Assembly (NCBI RefSeq): GCF_002000025.1
Contig: NZ_MUZV01000002.1
Location: 365,837-429,836, forward strand
Origin: Cognaticolwellia aestuarii
GTDB taxonomy: Bacteria; Pseudomonadota; Gammaproteobacteria; Enterobacterales; Alteromonadaceae
Length of the DNA: 64,000 bases
Reading direction: 5' to 3'
Shown here: positions 19,940 to 29,716 of the stretch, in pieces
Layout: each line of letters starts with the position of its first letter
Numbering within the stretch: position 1 is the stretch's first letter
The notes under the pieces: generated by a model
What the model saw: only the letters and a program-made list of their open reading frames with translations
Told to the model about the DNA's origin: nothing
Database searches by the model: none
Program-made: the position numbers and the translations under genes

Positions 19940-20239
19940 ATGCTGTGTAGTGTTTATAAAAGTGCTAAAAAAGCACAAACGTATCTTTTTATTAATAAAC
20001 GAGATGATTTCTCAGAAGTACCCGAAGCATTGATGAAAATGTTTGGTAAGCCAGAAATGGTCACCGTATTAAACCTTGCAACTAAAGATAAGCTTGGTTT
20101 TGCTGATCTGACTAAGGTAAAAGAAAGCTTAGCTGAACAAGGTTATTACTTGCAAATAACGCCAAAAGAAGAAGATTTATTAAAGAGCCATGTTGCCAGT
20201 ATGAAAGTCGCTAATCAAAAAAACGCGGAGGAATCTTGA
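19940..20239 (+). CDS. ycgL: YcgL-domain protein
   Basis: 99-residue small cytosolic protein of the YcgL family: MLCSVYKSAKK, TYLFINKRDDF, PEALMKMFGKPEMV. Its biochemical function is not established. Its stop codon overlaps the following lytic transglycosylase ATG (TGATG), suggesting coupled translation. The rnd-ycgL-ycgN neighbourhood is common in gammaproteobacteria, often near minCDE, which is not in the window. Confidence 0.9.
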   Translation: MLCSVYKSAKKAQTYLFINKRDDFSEVPEALMKMFGKPEMVTVLNLATKDKLGFADLTKVKESLAEQGYYLQITPKEEDLLKSHVASMKVANQKNAEES

Positions 20240-21297
20240 TGCGTTATATAAAATCAGTTAAAGCCTTGTCAGTGTCACTGTGTTTAGCACTATTTTCTCA
20301 GTCAACATTCGCTGTTGAAAATAAAACAACACCGACACTCACACAAGCCGGCTTTGAGCAATATATCGTCAAGCTTAAGCAAGAAGCGCTTACCAAAGGT
20401 TATGAACAGGCCTTAATTGATGAATCGTTTGCGAATGCTACTTTTCATCAACGTGCGGTGAAAGCTGACCGTAGTCAACCGGAAAAAGTTGAAACACTGG
20501 ATACATATTTACCAAAACGCTTACCTGACTGGAAAATAAAACGCGCCAGAGCCATGTATAAAAAGCATCAAGTGCTTTTAAATAAAATTGCCGCTGATTA
20601 TGGTGTACAGCCTCGATTTATTGTCGCGCTTTGGGGACTTGAGACTAATTTTGGTAAAATTATGGGTAACTACAACGTTATTTCAGCTTTATCAACTTTA
20701 GCTTATGAGGGGCGTCGAGAAGCTTTTTTTAAAAAGCAATTATGGGCGGCATTAAACATCTTAAAAGAAGGTCACATTGACAGCACTAACATGAAAGGTT
20801 CATGGGCAGGCGCTATGGGGCAGAATCAATTTATGCCAACCTCATTTCTTGCTTACGCGGTTGATGGCGATGGTGACGGAAAAAAAGATATTTGGCGTAA
20901 TGAAGCAGATGTTTTTGCCTCAATGGCAAACTATCTTAAAAATGAAGGTTGGAATGATGCTCTGACATGGGGCCGACAAGTAAAACTACCCAGTGGTTTT
21001 GATACCTCACTTGCAATTCCTCAAAATACAGGTGGTCGTAAAAATTGGTTAAAAGCATGGGCTAGAAGTGAAAAAACTTTAGCGCAGTGGCAAGCGTTAG
21101 GTATACGACGTACCGATGGCAGTGATCTCCCAAAGGTGGACGTGAAAGCAACATTGGTTTTTCCTGATGGTGTGAAAGGTCGTGCTTATTTAGCCTACAA
21201 CAATTATAAAAGTTTAATGCATTGGAATTTATCCTACTATTTTGTCAGCTCAGTTGGACATTTATCTGATCATATTAAATACCCTGCAATTAAATAA
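20239..21297 (+). CDS. MltB-family lytic murein transglycosylase
   Basis: 352-residue periplasmic peptidoglycan-cleaving enzyme. A signal peptide of about 26 residues ends FSQSTFA; there is no lipobox, so it is predicted to be soluble, like SltB-type paralogues. The catalytic glutamate is Glu135 in ALWGLETNFG, and MKGSWAGAMGQNQFMPTSF and DGDGDGKKDIW are family signatures. ATG 20239 overlaps the ycgL stop; GCGGAGGAA is the ribosome-binding site. Confidence 0.92.
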   Translation: MRYIKSVKALSVSLCLALFSQSTFAVENKTTPTLTQAGFEQYIVKLKQEALTKGYEQALIDESFANATFHQRAVKADRSQPEKVETLDTYLPKRLPDWKIKRARAMYKKHQVLLNKIAADYGVQPRFIVALWGLETNFGKIMGNYNVISALSTLAYEGRREAFFKKQLWAALNILKEGHIDSTNMKGSWAGAMGQNQFMPTSFLAYAVDGDGDGKKDIWRNEADVFASMANYLKNEGWNDALTWGRQVKLPSGFDTSLAIPQNTGGRKNWLKAWARSEKTLAQWQALGIRRTDGSDLPKVDVKATLVFPDGVKGRAYLAYNNYKSLMHWNLSYYFVSSVGHLSDHIKYPAIK

Positions 21298-21336
21298 GTT
21301 TTTATACCCCCTAATTAAGTGTGAATAAGTAGCGCC

Positions 21337-21897
21337 ATGAGTAAAAAAAGTAATCGTTCGTTGTCGAAAGATAAAGCAAAAGCAAAAAAACAACCGATCG
21401 AGCGGTTTTGGGAAACTAAAACACTTGATGAAATGACCCGGCCTGAATGGGAGTCATTGTGTGATGGTTGTGCTAAATGTTGTTTACATAAATTTATTGA
21501 TGACGAAGACACAACCGATGAAACTGAGTTAATGCCAACAACGCATATTGCTGAAGGCGAGCAGATGAATTATTCAAACATTGCTTGTCACTTACTTAAC
21601 GATAAAAGCTGTCAGTGTTCAAAGTATGAACAACGCACTGTGCTCGTGCCTGATTGTGTGCAGTTGACACAAGAAAACTTGGATGATGTGTTTTTTATGC
21701 CGCCAAGTTGTACTTATAGGCGCTTAAAAGAAGGCCGAGGTATGCCTTCTTGGCACCCGTTATTACATAACGGTAAGAAGTCAGCCATGCATCAAGCAGG
21801 TATGTCAGTACGGGGAAAAATCATCAAAGATGACGATGTTGAGTTGGAAGACTTTGAAGATTATATCGTACTCTGGCCGTTACATGATATCGATTAA
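21337..21897 (+). CDS. ycgN: YcgN/UPF0260 cysteine-cluster protein
   Basis: 186-residue protein with a conserved cysteine cluster typical of the YkgJ/YcgN group: CDGCAKCCLHK, CHLLNDKSCQCSKYEQR, CVQLT and MPPSCTYR, eight or more Cys probably binding Fe-S or zinc. N-terminus is Lys-rich. Function unknown. Last of the rnd-ycgL-mltB-like-ycgN series. Confidence 0.9.
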   Translation: MSKKSNRSLSKDKAKAKKQPIERFWETKTLDEMTRPEWESLCDGCAKCCLHKFIDDEDTTDETELMPTTHIAEGEQMNYSNIACHLLNDKSCQCSKYEQRTVLVPDCVQLTQENLDDVFFMPPSCTYRRLKEGRGMPSWHPLLHNGKKSAMHQAGMSVRGKIIKDDDVELEDFEDYIVLWPLHDID

Positions 21898-22012
21898 GCT
21901 TAGGTTTACCTCTTAAGTCGATGGAGAAATAAGCCGTTATTCAAGGTAATAGTTAAGCATAAGAAGGTTGATATGATCAGCCTACTTCTTAGTAAAAATT
22001 AACGTTAGGAGC

Positions 22013-22064
22013 CATACCAAACGAATTGATTGTCGCTTAGTAAGTTATTCGTTTGGTTGGTATG
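22013..22064. repeat. Imperfect inverted repeat upstream of the DUF6500 gene
   Basis: Left arm CATACCAAACGAAT (22013-22026) pairs with ATTCGTTTGGTTGGTATG (22047-22064), the right arm carrying a 4-base insertion; gap 20 nt. It ends 7 nt before the next ATG, so it could fold in the mRNA leader or be the footprint of a small mobile repeat. Confidence 0.6.
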
Positions 22065-22070
22065 TAAGCA

Positions 22071-22289
22071 ATGCGAGCAGAATTAAGATCTAAAATTGTC
22101 GAAGTGTGTGAAAAGAAAATTGCCAGTAAAGGGGACAATGTTGGTCTGTCATTTTATGCGTTTTTTGCTAATAAGAATGATACGCCTGAGTTACTCATGG
22201 AAGTAGCAACGTGGTGGATTCAAACCCATCAGCTAGATCATTTCGTCAAGGCTGATAAGATTAAAGTTATGGTAAAAGCGGGTTTGTAA
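22071..22289 (+). CDS. DUF6500-type small protein
   Basis: 72-residue cytoplasmic protein: MRAELRSKIVEVCEKKIASK, then GLSFYAFFANKNDTPELLMEVATWW and a KADKIKVMVKAGL end. I recognise it as a DUF6500-like family of unknown function. No strong ribosome-binding site, since the inverted repeat lies just ahead. No operon partner. Confidence 0.65.
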   Translation: MRAELRSKIVEVCEKKIASKGDNVGLSFYAFFANKNDTPELLMEVATWWIQTHQLDHFVKADKIKVMVKAGL

Positions 22290-22642
22290 CTTGCTATAGT
22301 CTTTGTTAGACGAAATAACCTTATCACTTAGCAATTAAAAAACACTGAAATAAGGTAACTCATTGGCGGTTAAATAAAGACAACTGAGCAAGTGTTTATA
22401 GAAGCTAAGTTCAGCTAAGTTCAGTTAAACAAGACATGTGAATAATGACTAATGTTAGCTTGGCCTGCGCTATATTTTTTCGCTGATGAATTATAACCGG
22501 TTTAAGCAACTAAGCTAAAACACCGCCATGCAAATAACAAGACAACCAATTAAATAGCCATGTCCACGTATTAAATTGCCCAGCGGAAAAGAAATGTTTT
22601 GACAAATATTCACTAGACTATTTAGCTTTGGGCCGACAAATT
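22290..22642. other. Gene-poor region with a short tandem repeat
   Basis: 353 bases with no credible gene. The only structure seen is two tandem copies of GCTAAGTTCA at 22404-22423. No terminator hairpin with a T run was found. Confidence 0.5.
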
Positions 22643-22876
22643 TTAGATAAATAGTATTAAAATTGCGCAGCCAATCGTCATAATGACAAAATATTCGATA
22701 CCATAGGTAACCTTTGTTAATAAAGCAAAATATACATATGAAACACAAAAGATAATAATGGTACTGATGAATGGGCCTAACAATGGTACGCCAGTGAAAA
22801 GGCTAATTAACACAATAGGAATACAATACAGCAATGAAGCAGGTAAATGTTGACCTTTAACATCATGTAGTTTCAT
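22643..22876 (-). CDS. Small hydrophobic membrane protein, unknown
   Basis: 77 residues from ATG 22876 (an upstream TTG at 22894 is less likely). Begins MKLHDVKGQHLPASLLY and then has two or three strongly hydrophobic segments (about 15-30, 34-50, 58-77) with little charge. Probably an inner-membrane protein. I recognise no family and there is no informative neighbour. Confidence 0.5.
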   Translation of the reverse strand: MKLHDVKGQHLPASLLYCIPIVLISLFTGVPLLGPFISTIIIFCVSYVYFALLTKVTYGIEYFVIMTIGCAILILFI

Positions 22877-23206
22877 AGCCGCAATGAGAAACAATAATTT
22901 AAATAACCTGAACTCTGGATAATGAGTGCTTGATATTCAAGTGAATCAAAAGCTTAAGTGGCTAAGTAAATGCTATAGCAAGGTAAACATCACTAATAAG
23001 CATCATCAATGCTTCATTTTATGCCATTTCCAAGGCAAAACGTTTCTCAATATCGAGCTATTTATCGACGTTCAGGTTAAATAGTATCCTGAGCTCGATA
23101 ATAAATATATCTAATTCCTTTAGCCATTAATAACAAATATTTGCAGCTATTACTCTGTTTTAGCCATGAAGGCAGTTAGTGCAGATTTTACCATTAATAC
23201 TCTCTG
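22877..23206. other. Non-coding stretch between two small minus-strand genes
   Basis: 330 AT-rich bases with many stops in all frames. I see no RNA gene or repeat. It includes the promoter side of the small membrane protein and the 3' flank of the basic protein. Confidence 0.5.
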
Positions 23207-23515
23207 CTAATAATTTACTTTAGCTTTTTTTAACAATAGCCGTTTCGCTATCTCTGTTAGGCTCGCCTCTAGTAACCAGTAACTTAGCGGAGGGCTTTTT
23301 TTAGTTTCAATGGCTGTGCTTTTCTGCTTTACTGATACTCTTTCTATTTGCTTTTGCTTATTTTTCGCCATTTTAATGCTATCTCGACGTACTTGAGCAC
23401 TATTTGCTTGTTCAGTAAAGCGGCGTCTACTTTCTGCTGACATGCTTGATAAGAAACTAGCGCTTGAGGCACTTTTTCCTGTGATTTTTGTTCTTGGTTT
23501 TGGTGTACTGCACAT
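23207..23515 (-). CDS. Small basic hypothetical protein
   Basis: 102 residues, rich in Lys, Arg and Ser, without membrane segments or signal peptide. N-terminus MCSTPKPRTKITGKSASSASF, middle RRRFTEQANSAQVRRDSIKMAKNK, C-terminus LTEIAKRLLLKKAKVNY. GAGGAT lies 6 nt ahead of ATG 23515, so translation is likely. No family is recognised; the composition could suit nucleic-acid binding, but nothing proves it. Confidence 0.55.
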   Translation of the reverse strand: MCSTPKPRTKITGKSASSASFLSSMSAESRRRFTEQANSAQVRRDSIKMAKNKQKQIERVSVKQKSTAIETKKSPPLSYWLLEASLTEIAKRLLLKKAKVNY

Positions 23516-23886
23516 ATTATCCTCAGCTATTACGTTATTTTAGTGAACGATATTTGTGTAAATGCTGCACGGCGAATAATGCGTGCATTTGTCCATTTAC
23601 TATAACGGCCCTAACTTATTGATAAGCGCTTTAGCCGTTAATGCTAGCTTTATTAAATAATGAATCACCGAACCGAATAGTTGCATAATGCACAGTCGAA
23701 TAATTACAAAAAAATAATGAAAACTAAGTAAATAGACCTTGCGTGGCGTAATTAAATTCTTATGAATTGTGACTAAGGATAGCGATAGGCAAAAGAAGTG
23801 AGCATTAAACGTAGAATTTCATCAAAAAGCTCATACGATGAAAGTAAAAAAGGACTGATAATTCAGCCCTTTAGTTATGACCGTTC
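23516..23886. other. Intergenic region with one imperfect hairpin
   Basis: 371 bases without a gene. An imperfect palindrome around 23558-23589 (AAATGCTGCAC and GTGCATTT) and the terminator of the carbonic anhydrase gene at its right end are the only structures visible. Confidence 0.5.
23846..23873 (-). terminator. Terminator of the gamma carbonic anhydrase gene
   Basis: Minus-strand AAAGGGCTGA / TCAGTCCTTT stem with one non-Watson-Crick pair, a 4-nt loop and a T run, 14 nt after the stop codon. Confidence 0.75.
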
Positions 23887-24411
23887 TTATTTATCAATCG
23901 GCGCTAGATCGGTTAAATAACGTTGGCCGTTCTCTACATAGTGCATGGCTGACTTTGTGAACATGGCGCGTGTTGAATCATCAAGGGCTTTAACGACTTT
24001 TGCAGGTGATCCTAAAACTAAGTGACCATCAGGTACTTGCATGTTTTCAGTCACCAAGCTATTCGCACCAATTAAGCAGTTTTTACCAATATTTGCGCCA
24101 TTTAATACCACCGCATTCATGCCGATTAAAGTATTGTCACCTATGGTGCAGCCATGCAGCATAACTTTATGACCAACAGTAACGTCACGGCCGATAGTCA
24201 TAGGGAAGCCAGTATCAACATGTAAAATAGAGCCATCTTGAATATTGGTGTTTTCGCCGATGTTGACAGTTTCCATATCAGCACGAATAACAACATTAAA
24301 CCAAATGCTAGCATGTTCACCTAATACAACATCACCAATGAGTGTGGCATTAGGGGCGATAAAGTTACTGTCAGTAACACTTGGCACTAGGTTAGCGAGT
24401 CGATAAATCAT
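23887..24411 (-). CDS. Gamma-class carbonic anhydrase-like protein (YrdA type)
   Basis: 174-residue left-handed beta-helix protein made of hexapeptide repeats (IGDVVLG, IGENTNIQDG, IGRDVTVG, IGDNTLIG, IGKNCLIG). The three zinc histidines are His64 (ILHVD), His81 (GHKVMLH) and His86. It resembles YrdA/CaiE/PaaY proteins, many of which lack measured anhydrase activity, so the reaction is uncertain. Confidence 0.88.
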   Translation of the reverse strand: MIYRLANLVPSVTDSNFIAPNATLIGDVVLGEHASIWFNVVIRADMETVNIGENTNIQDGSILHVDTGFPMTIGRDVTVGHKVMLHGCTIGDNTLIGMNAVVLNGANIGKNCLIGANSLVTENMQVPDGHLVLGSPAKVVKALDDSTRAMFTKSAMHYVENGQRYLTDLAPIDK

Positions 24412-24700
24412 ATTTCTATCCTTATTAGCATGTATTTCAATATATTAATCTATTATTGCTATAGCGCAAACTAGACCTTTGGGCTATAGCAAATAAAGTT
24501 ATATCAGCTAGCTTATAGCGAAAATAGATAAGCTTGATGTATGAAAATTGAGCGAACAATGGTAAAACATTAGTCTAATTAGTCTAATTAATTAGAATTT
24601 TAACATTCAGTTGAATGAAATACTGGGCAAGTAAAAACAAGAAAACAAACTATTTACTTTACTTACTAACAGTATTTTTGTGATGAAATAAAGGTGATTT

Positions 24701-26239
24701 ATGATTATTGGTATACCGAAAGAAACATTATTAGGTGAAAACCGAGTCGCTAGTGCGCCAACAGCAGTAGCGGATTTACTCAAGCTAGGCTTTGAAGTGC
24801 AAGTACAAAAAGGTTGCGGCACTAAAGCAAGTTTTACCGACCAAGAGTTTATTGAGGCAGGGGTGAGTGTTGTTACCAAAAAAAATGTTTGGCAGTCTGA
24901 TATTATTTTTAAAGTAAATCCACCGAGTATCGACGAAGTTGAATCGATGAAAGACGGAGCAAAACTGATCAGCTTTATTGCGCCGGCTCAAAATGCCGAT
25001 ATTTTAACGGCATTAAAAGATAAAAGTATTACTACTTTAGCCATGGAAATGGTGCCAAGAATGACCCGCAGCCAATCAATGGACGCGTTAAGCTCTATGG
25101 CGAATATTGCAGGTTATCGTGCTGTCATTGAAGCGACCCATCATTTTGGCCGTTTTTTGACTGGCCAAATAACGGCAGCAGGTAAAATGCCTCCGGCTAA
25201 AGTCATGATTATTGGTGCCGGTGTTGCGGGGTTAGCTGCAATTGGCACCGCCAGTAGTTTGGGGGCTATTGTGCGCGCCTTTGATACTCGACCTGAAGTG
25301 AAAGAACAAATTGAAAGTATGGGGGCAGAGTTTCTCGAGCTTGACTACGAAGAGCCTGAAGATACTGGCTCTGGTGATGGTTACGCTAAAGAAATGAGTA
25401 AAGCTTTTATCGATGCGGAAATGGCGCTGTTTGCTGAGCAAGCAAAAGATGTTGATATTATTATAACCACTGCGATGATCCCAGGAAAGCCTGCGCCTAA
25501 GTTGATTACAACTGCTATGGTTGAGTCGATGAAAACTGGCAGTATCGTTGTTGATTTGGCGGCGGCAGGCGGCGGTAACTGTGAGTTAACTCAAGCAGGT
25601 AAGGTTGTGAATGCTAATGGCGTTAAAATCATCGGTTATACCGATTTAGTGTCACGATTACCGAATCAATCGTCACAATTGTATGCTAATAATTTGGTTA
25701 GTTTGGCGAAACTGTTGTGTAAAGAAAAAAACGGTTTATTCAATATAGATTTTGATGACGTTGTTATTCGCAATATGACGGTTGTTAAAGATAATGAGAT
25801 AACTTTCCCACCACCACCTATTCAAGTCAGTGCCGCTCCTGCTAAGGCAAAAGCTGATACTAAGCAAGCCGTTGAAGTAAAACAAGAGCAACCAATGAGT
25901 TCGGGGAAAAAACACGCTTTTATGGCTGCGGGTGCTTTACTTTTTGCTTGGGTTGCGAGCGTTGCTCCGGCTGATTTTCTATCACACTTCACGGTTTTTG
26001 TTCTCGCTTGTGTTATTGGTTACAACGTCGTTTGGAATGTTAGTCATTCGCTGCATACGCCGCTGATGAGTGTCACTAATGCGATATCAGGCATTATTGT
26101 TGTTGGTGCTATTTTACAGGTTGGTAACAGTAACCCACTTATTCAAGTACTTGCTGGTGTTGCGATACTTATCGCGACGATCAATATTGTTGGTGGCTTT
26201 GTGGTCACGAAACGTATGTTAAAAATGTTTAGAAAATAA
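24701..26239 (+). CDS. pntA: NAD(P) transhydrogenase subunit alpha
   Basis: 512-residue proton-translocating transhydrogenase subunit (E. coli: 510). NAD-binding domain I is residues 1 to about 380, with IGIPKE at the start, [14 protein letters not shown] as the nucleotide fold and [12 protein letters not shown] short Ala/Lys-rich linker (about 380-405) leads to membrane segments at about 405-500. Couples the proton gradient to NADPH formation. Its stop is 10 nt before pntB. Confidence 0.97.
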   Translation: MIIGIPKETLLGENRVASAPTAVADLLKLGFEVQVQKGCGTKASFTDQEFIEAGVSVVTKKNVWQSDIIFKVNPPSIDEVESMKDGAKLISFIAPAQNADILTALKDKSITTLAMEMVPRMTRSQSMDALSSMANIAGYRAVIEATHHFGRFLTGQITAAGKMPPAKVMIIGAGVAGLAAIGTASSLGAIVRAFDTRPEVKEQIESMGAEFLELDYEEPEDTGSGDGYAKEMSKAFIDAEMALFAEQAKDVDIIITTAMIPGKPAPKLITTAMVESMKTGSIVVDLAAAGGGNCELTQAGKVVNANGVKIIGYTDLVSRLPNQSSQLYANNLVSLAKLLCKEKNGLFNIDFDDVVIRNMTVVKDNEITFPPPPIQVSAAPAKAKADTKQAVEVKQEQPMSSGKKHAFMAAGALLFAWVASVAPADFLSHFTVFVLACVIGYNVVWNVSHSLHTPLMSVTNAISGIIVVGAILQVGNSNPLIQVLAGVAILIATINIVGGFVVTKRMLKMFRK

Positions 26240-26249
26240 GGGCGATGTA

Positions 26250-27659
26250 ATGGAATTTTCTCAAGGTTTAATCAGTGCCGCTTATATTCTAGCAGCGTTA
26301 TTATTTATTTTTAGTTTGTCAGGGTTGAGCAAACAACAAACGGCAGAAACAGGTAATTGGTACGGTATTGTCGGTATGTCTATTGCGCTTATTGCCACCA
26401 TTGCGGATCCGCGAGTTGACAATGTCTGGATAATTTTAGTGACGATGCTCATTGGTGCGGCTATTGGCCTGAAATTGGCGAAAAAAGTTGAAATGACACA
26501 GATGCCAGAGTTAGTGGCTATTTTACACAGTTTTGTTGGTTTAGCTGCAGTACTCGTTGGGTTCAATAGCTATTTTGAAATGGATCATTCTGCAATGGCT
26601 AATATTACAATTACAGCTAGCCAACAAATGGCGACCAATATTCACTTAGTTGAAGTATTTCTTGGCGTATTTATTGGTGCGGTAACCTTTACAGGCTCAA
26701 TTGTTGCCTTTGCTAAGTTACGTGGCATTATCAATTCTGCTGCTTTAATGTTGCCTCATCGACATAAATTAAACTTAGCAGCCGGCGTTATATCATTTAT
26801 CTTGATGGTGCTTTTTGTCCAACAAGGTGGTGGAGATAACCTACTTTATTTAATGGCATTAATTGCTTTTGTTTTTGGTTGGCATTTGGTGGCGTCAATT
26901 GGCGGCGCTGATATGCCGGTGGTTGTTTCTATGCTTAATTCCTATTCAGGGTGGGCTGCTGCTGCTGCCGGCTTTATGCTTAACAATGACTTATTAATTG
27001 TCACTGGTGCATTAGTAGGTTCATCAGGGGCAATCTTGTCTTACATTATGTGTAAAGCGATGAACCGCTCGTTTATTAGCGTCATTGCCGGTGGCTTTGG
27101 TACTGACGTGGTCATTGATACCGATACCGATTATGGCGATCACGTTGAGATTAATGCAGAAGCAGTTGCTGATATGTTAAACGGTGCAAAATCAGTAATT
27201 ATTACCCCAGGTTACGGTATGGCGGTAGCACAAGCACAGTACCCTGTTTATGAAATGACACAAGCTTTGAAAGCCAAAGGCATTGATGTGCGTTTTGCTA
27301 TTCATCCCGTTGCGGGTCGATTACCGGGCCATATGAACGTACTCTTAGCAGAAGCTAAAGTGCCTTATGACATAGTGTTAGGTATGGAAGAGATTAACGA
27401 AGACTTTGCTGAAACTGATGTGGTATTGGTGATCGGTGCAAATGATACGGTAAACCCTGCGGCGGCTGAAGATCCCACTAGTCCAATTGCTGGCATGCCA
27501 GTACTTGAAGTCTGGCATGCGAAAAATGTTGTGGTATTCAAGCGCTCGATGGCGGCAGGTTATGCTGGTGTACAAAATCCACTGTTTTTTAAAGATAACA
27601 CGCAAATGTTATTCGGCGACGCCAAAGACTCTGTAGAAGAGATATTTAAAGCGCTTTAG
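26250..27659 (+). CDS. pntB: NAD(P) transhydrogenase subunit beta
   Basis: 469-residue partner of PntA. Eight to nine transmembrane helices occupy the first ~270 residues, with the proton-channel region [12 protein letters not shown]. The soluble NADP-binding domain III follows, with the [10 protein letters not shown] fold, [22 protein letters not shown] and [11 protein letters not shown]. Ends with a hairpin terminator. Confidence 0.97.
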   Translation: MEFSQGLISAAYILAALLFIFSLSGLSKQQTAETGNWYGIVGMSIALIATIADPRVDNVWIILVTMLIGAAIGLKLAKKVEMTQMPELVAILHSFVGLAAVLVGFNSYFEMDHSAMANITITASQQMATNIHLVEVFLGVFIGAVTFTGSIVAFAKLRGIINSAALMLPHRHKLNLAAGVISFILMVLFVQQGGGDNLLYLMALIAFVFGWHLVASIGGADMPVVVSMLNSYSGWAAAAAGFMLNNDLLIVTGALVGSSGAILSYIMCKAMNRSFISVIAGGFGTDVVIDTDTDYGDHVEINAEAVADMLNGAKSVIITPGYGMAVAQAQYPVYEMTQALKAKGIDVRFAIHPVAGRLPGHMNVLLAEAKVPYDIVLGMEEINEDFAETDVVLVIGANDTVNPAAAEDPTSPIAGMPVLEVWHAKNVVVFKRSMAAGYAGVQNPLFFKDNTQMLFGDAKDSVEEIFKAL

Positions 27660-27691
27660 TAATGAATCAATAACATATGTGCTCAAAGTTC

Positions 27692-27721
27692 AAATGCCGA
27701 TAATACTTATCGGCATTTTTG
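27692..27721 (+). terminator. pntAB terminator
   Basis: An 11-bp stem, AAATGCCGATA / TATCGGCATTT, with a 5-nt loop is followed by TTTTGTGTTT. Confidence 0.87.
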
Positions 27722-28026
27722 TGTTTACGCTCGGTAATTACTCCCTTATTTATTATTTTTCACCTTCGCGCCTTGATGGTAGTTTACGCACTTATTTATT
27801 TTATTCTCCCTGACAGTAATAAAGTTATTTATCTGCTAAGCAATTTTGTTAAGCTGTTCAAAATAAAAATTAATTAGTTAACCTCAATTTGAGTCGTATG
27901 TTTAGTTTACTTAATCAGCTACTTATCTAGCTAACGCTGATAAAGTCGATATAACTTATAAACTTACGTCTAATTCAATATGACTTTTATATTAATCACT
28001 CAGGTGATTTTGCCATGTTTTAATCT

Positions 28027-28035
28027 TGGTATAGT
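28027..28035 (+). promoter_or_regulatory. Extended -10 element upstream of the symporter gene
   Basis: TGGTATAGT fits the extended -10 pattern TGnTATAAT with one mismatch, 60 nt before the GTG start. No good -35 box at 17 nt. Confidence 0.35.
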
Positions 28036-28094
28036 TTAAGTCGTTTGAAAAACAAGCAGAGTTACAACTAGCAACAAATTCTTCGGAGAATAGC

Positions 28095-29531
28095 GTGGTA
28101 GAACCCAGTGTAATCGAGCCCAGTATTATTGAATTATGGGTTGGCACTATTAACGGTTATTTATGGGGCAGTATTTTAATCTATCTGCTCACTGCTTGTG
28201 GTATTTGGTTTACTATTCGTTTGAAAGGTCTACAAATTAGACGCTTCTTTCATATGTTTACCATTTTAAAATCCAGTCGAAAAAGCTCCACTCATGGCAT
28301 ATCTTCTTTTCAAGCCTTATGTACGTCGTTAGCGGCACGAGTAGGTACGGGTAACTTAATGGGCGTGGCAGTTGCTATCTCGTTAGGGGGAGCGGGTGCT
28401 GTTTTTTGGATGTGGCTAATTGCGTTAGTTGGCATGGCAACCGCTTTTGCTGAGAGTGCGTTAGGGCAACTTTATAAAGAGCGTGACAGTAATGGTAACT
28501 TCCGTGGTGGACCGGCTTATTATATGAGTAAAGGCTTAAAAAATAAAAAGCTCGCGGTAACTTTTTCTCTGTGTTTGTTTTTTGGTTATGGTTTTGTTTT
28601 TAGTGCAGTACAAGCAAACTCTATTACCAGTGCATTTAATGGTTCGTACGGCTTTGATCCTTTTTATACTGGTATTGTTATCACTATTGCCGCAGCGTTT
28701 ATTGTGTTGGGTGGACTGAAAAATATTGCTCGTTTTGCTGAGCTAACCGTTCCTTTTATGGGGCTGCTCTACATTATTGTTTGTTTGGTGGTTATCTGGC
28801 TAAATATTGAAAAAGTCCCTATGGTTATTAGCGATATCTTCGCTTCGGCATTTGGCTTAAAAGAAGCGGGTAGTGGTTTGGTTGGTGCAGCTATCGTGCA
28901 AGGTATTAAACGAGGTTTATATTCAAATGAAGCGGGTATGGGTAGTTCACCTAATGCTGCTGCCGCTGCAGAGCCTTTTCCGCCTCATCCCGTTTCTCAA
29001 GGGTATATTCAAATGTTAGCGGTCTTTTTCGATACCATTGTTATCTGTTCTTGTACGGCTATTTTGATATTACTGTTCAAGGATACTGGCAGCCAAGCAC
29101 AAGGCATTCAATTAACGCAACAAGCGCTTGCTTATCAAGTTGGCGCTTGGGGTAGCGACTTTATTACGATTGCAATATTGTTATTTGCTTTTACCTCGAT
29201 TGTTGCCAATTATGCTTATGCAGATAATAACTTGAAGTACTTAAAAATGGATAATATGCAAGGGCGTTGGTTCCTGCGTGTTGGCTTTTTATTAATGTTG
29301 GTATTCGGCTCTGTGGCGACATTGCCTGAGGTTATTGCACTTGCTGATTTATCAACCGGCTTAATGACGATTGTTAATGTTAGTGCTTTATTTATGCTTT
29401 CTGGTGTGGTGGTAAAAATAACCAAAGATTACCACCAGCAGCAAGATAAAGGTTTGTTACCTACCTATCAGCCAGATGAAAAAGAACAGCAAGCGTTCAA
29501 TTTAACCCAAGGGATTTGGCAAAAAAAATAA
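28095..29531 (+). CDS. Alanine/glycine:cation symporter (AGCS family)
   Basis: 478-residue inner-membrane carrier with about 11 hydrophobic segments. It imports alanine or glycine with sodium. The family core is visible as FQALCTSLAARVGTGNLMGVAVAI and GPAYYMSKGL, and GIKRGLYSNEAGMGSSPNAAA. GTG 28095 is the start, with CGGAGAA upstream. Monocistronic by position. The exact substrate is not deducible. Confidence 0.92.
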   Translation: MVEPSVIEPSIIELWVGTINGYLWGSILIYLLTACGIWFTIRLKGLQIRRFFHMFTILKSSRKSSTHGISSFQALCTSLAARVGTGNLMGVAVAISLGGAGAVFWMWLIALVGMATAFAESALGQLYKERDSNGNFRGGPAYYMSKGLKNKKLAVTFSLCLFFGYGFVFSAVQANSITSAFNGSYGFDPFYTGIVITIAAAFIVLGGLKNIARFAELTVPFMGLLYIIVCLVVIWLNIEKVPMVISDIFASAFGLKEAGSGLVGAAIVQGIKRGLYSNEAGMGSSPNAAAAAEPFPPHPVSQGYIQMLAVFFDTIVICSCTAILILLFKDTGSQAQGIQLTQQALAYQVGAWGSDFITIAILLFAFTSIVANYAYADNNLKYLKMDNMQGRWFLRVGFLLMLVFGSVATLPEVIALADLSTGLMTIVNVSALFMLSGVVVKITKDYHQQQDKGLLPTYQPDEKEQQAFNLTQGIWQKK

Positions 29532-29716
29532 TCTGGTGAGCAAGTATACATTATAAACAACCTATGGAGTTGGCACTAGCAAGCGTACTTAATTATTGGT
29601 GGAATATTTAATAGCAACAACTGGCAACAAAGCTGCTATAATCCGCGCCTTAATATTTTGGTGCTCTGCTATTTAGCTAGGTACGTTGTTTATGATAATA
29701 CAGAAATGGTGATGTG

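Larger units (their letters stand above)
27660..28094. other. Intergenic region between pntB and the AGCS symporter gene
   Basis: 435 bases without a gene. It holds the pntB terminator at its left end and a probable extended -10 promoter at 28027-28035. I see no riboswitch-like conserved fold. Confidence 0.55.

Noticed and set aside
22515..22748. 77-codon minus-strand ORF overlapping the small membrane protein
   Set aside because: Out of frame with the better candidate at 22643-22876 and lacks a plausible start context.
27660..28094. Possible glycine or amino-acid riboswitch ahead of the AGCS symporter
   Set aside because: No conserved aptamer-like core or expression-platform hairpin near the start could be found by eye.
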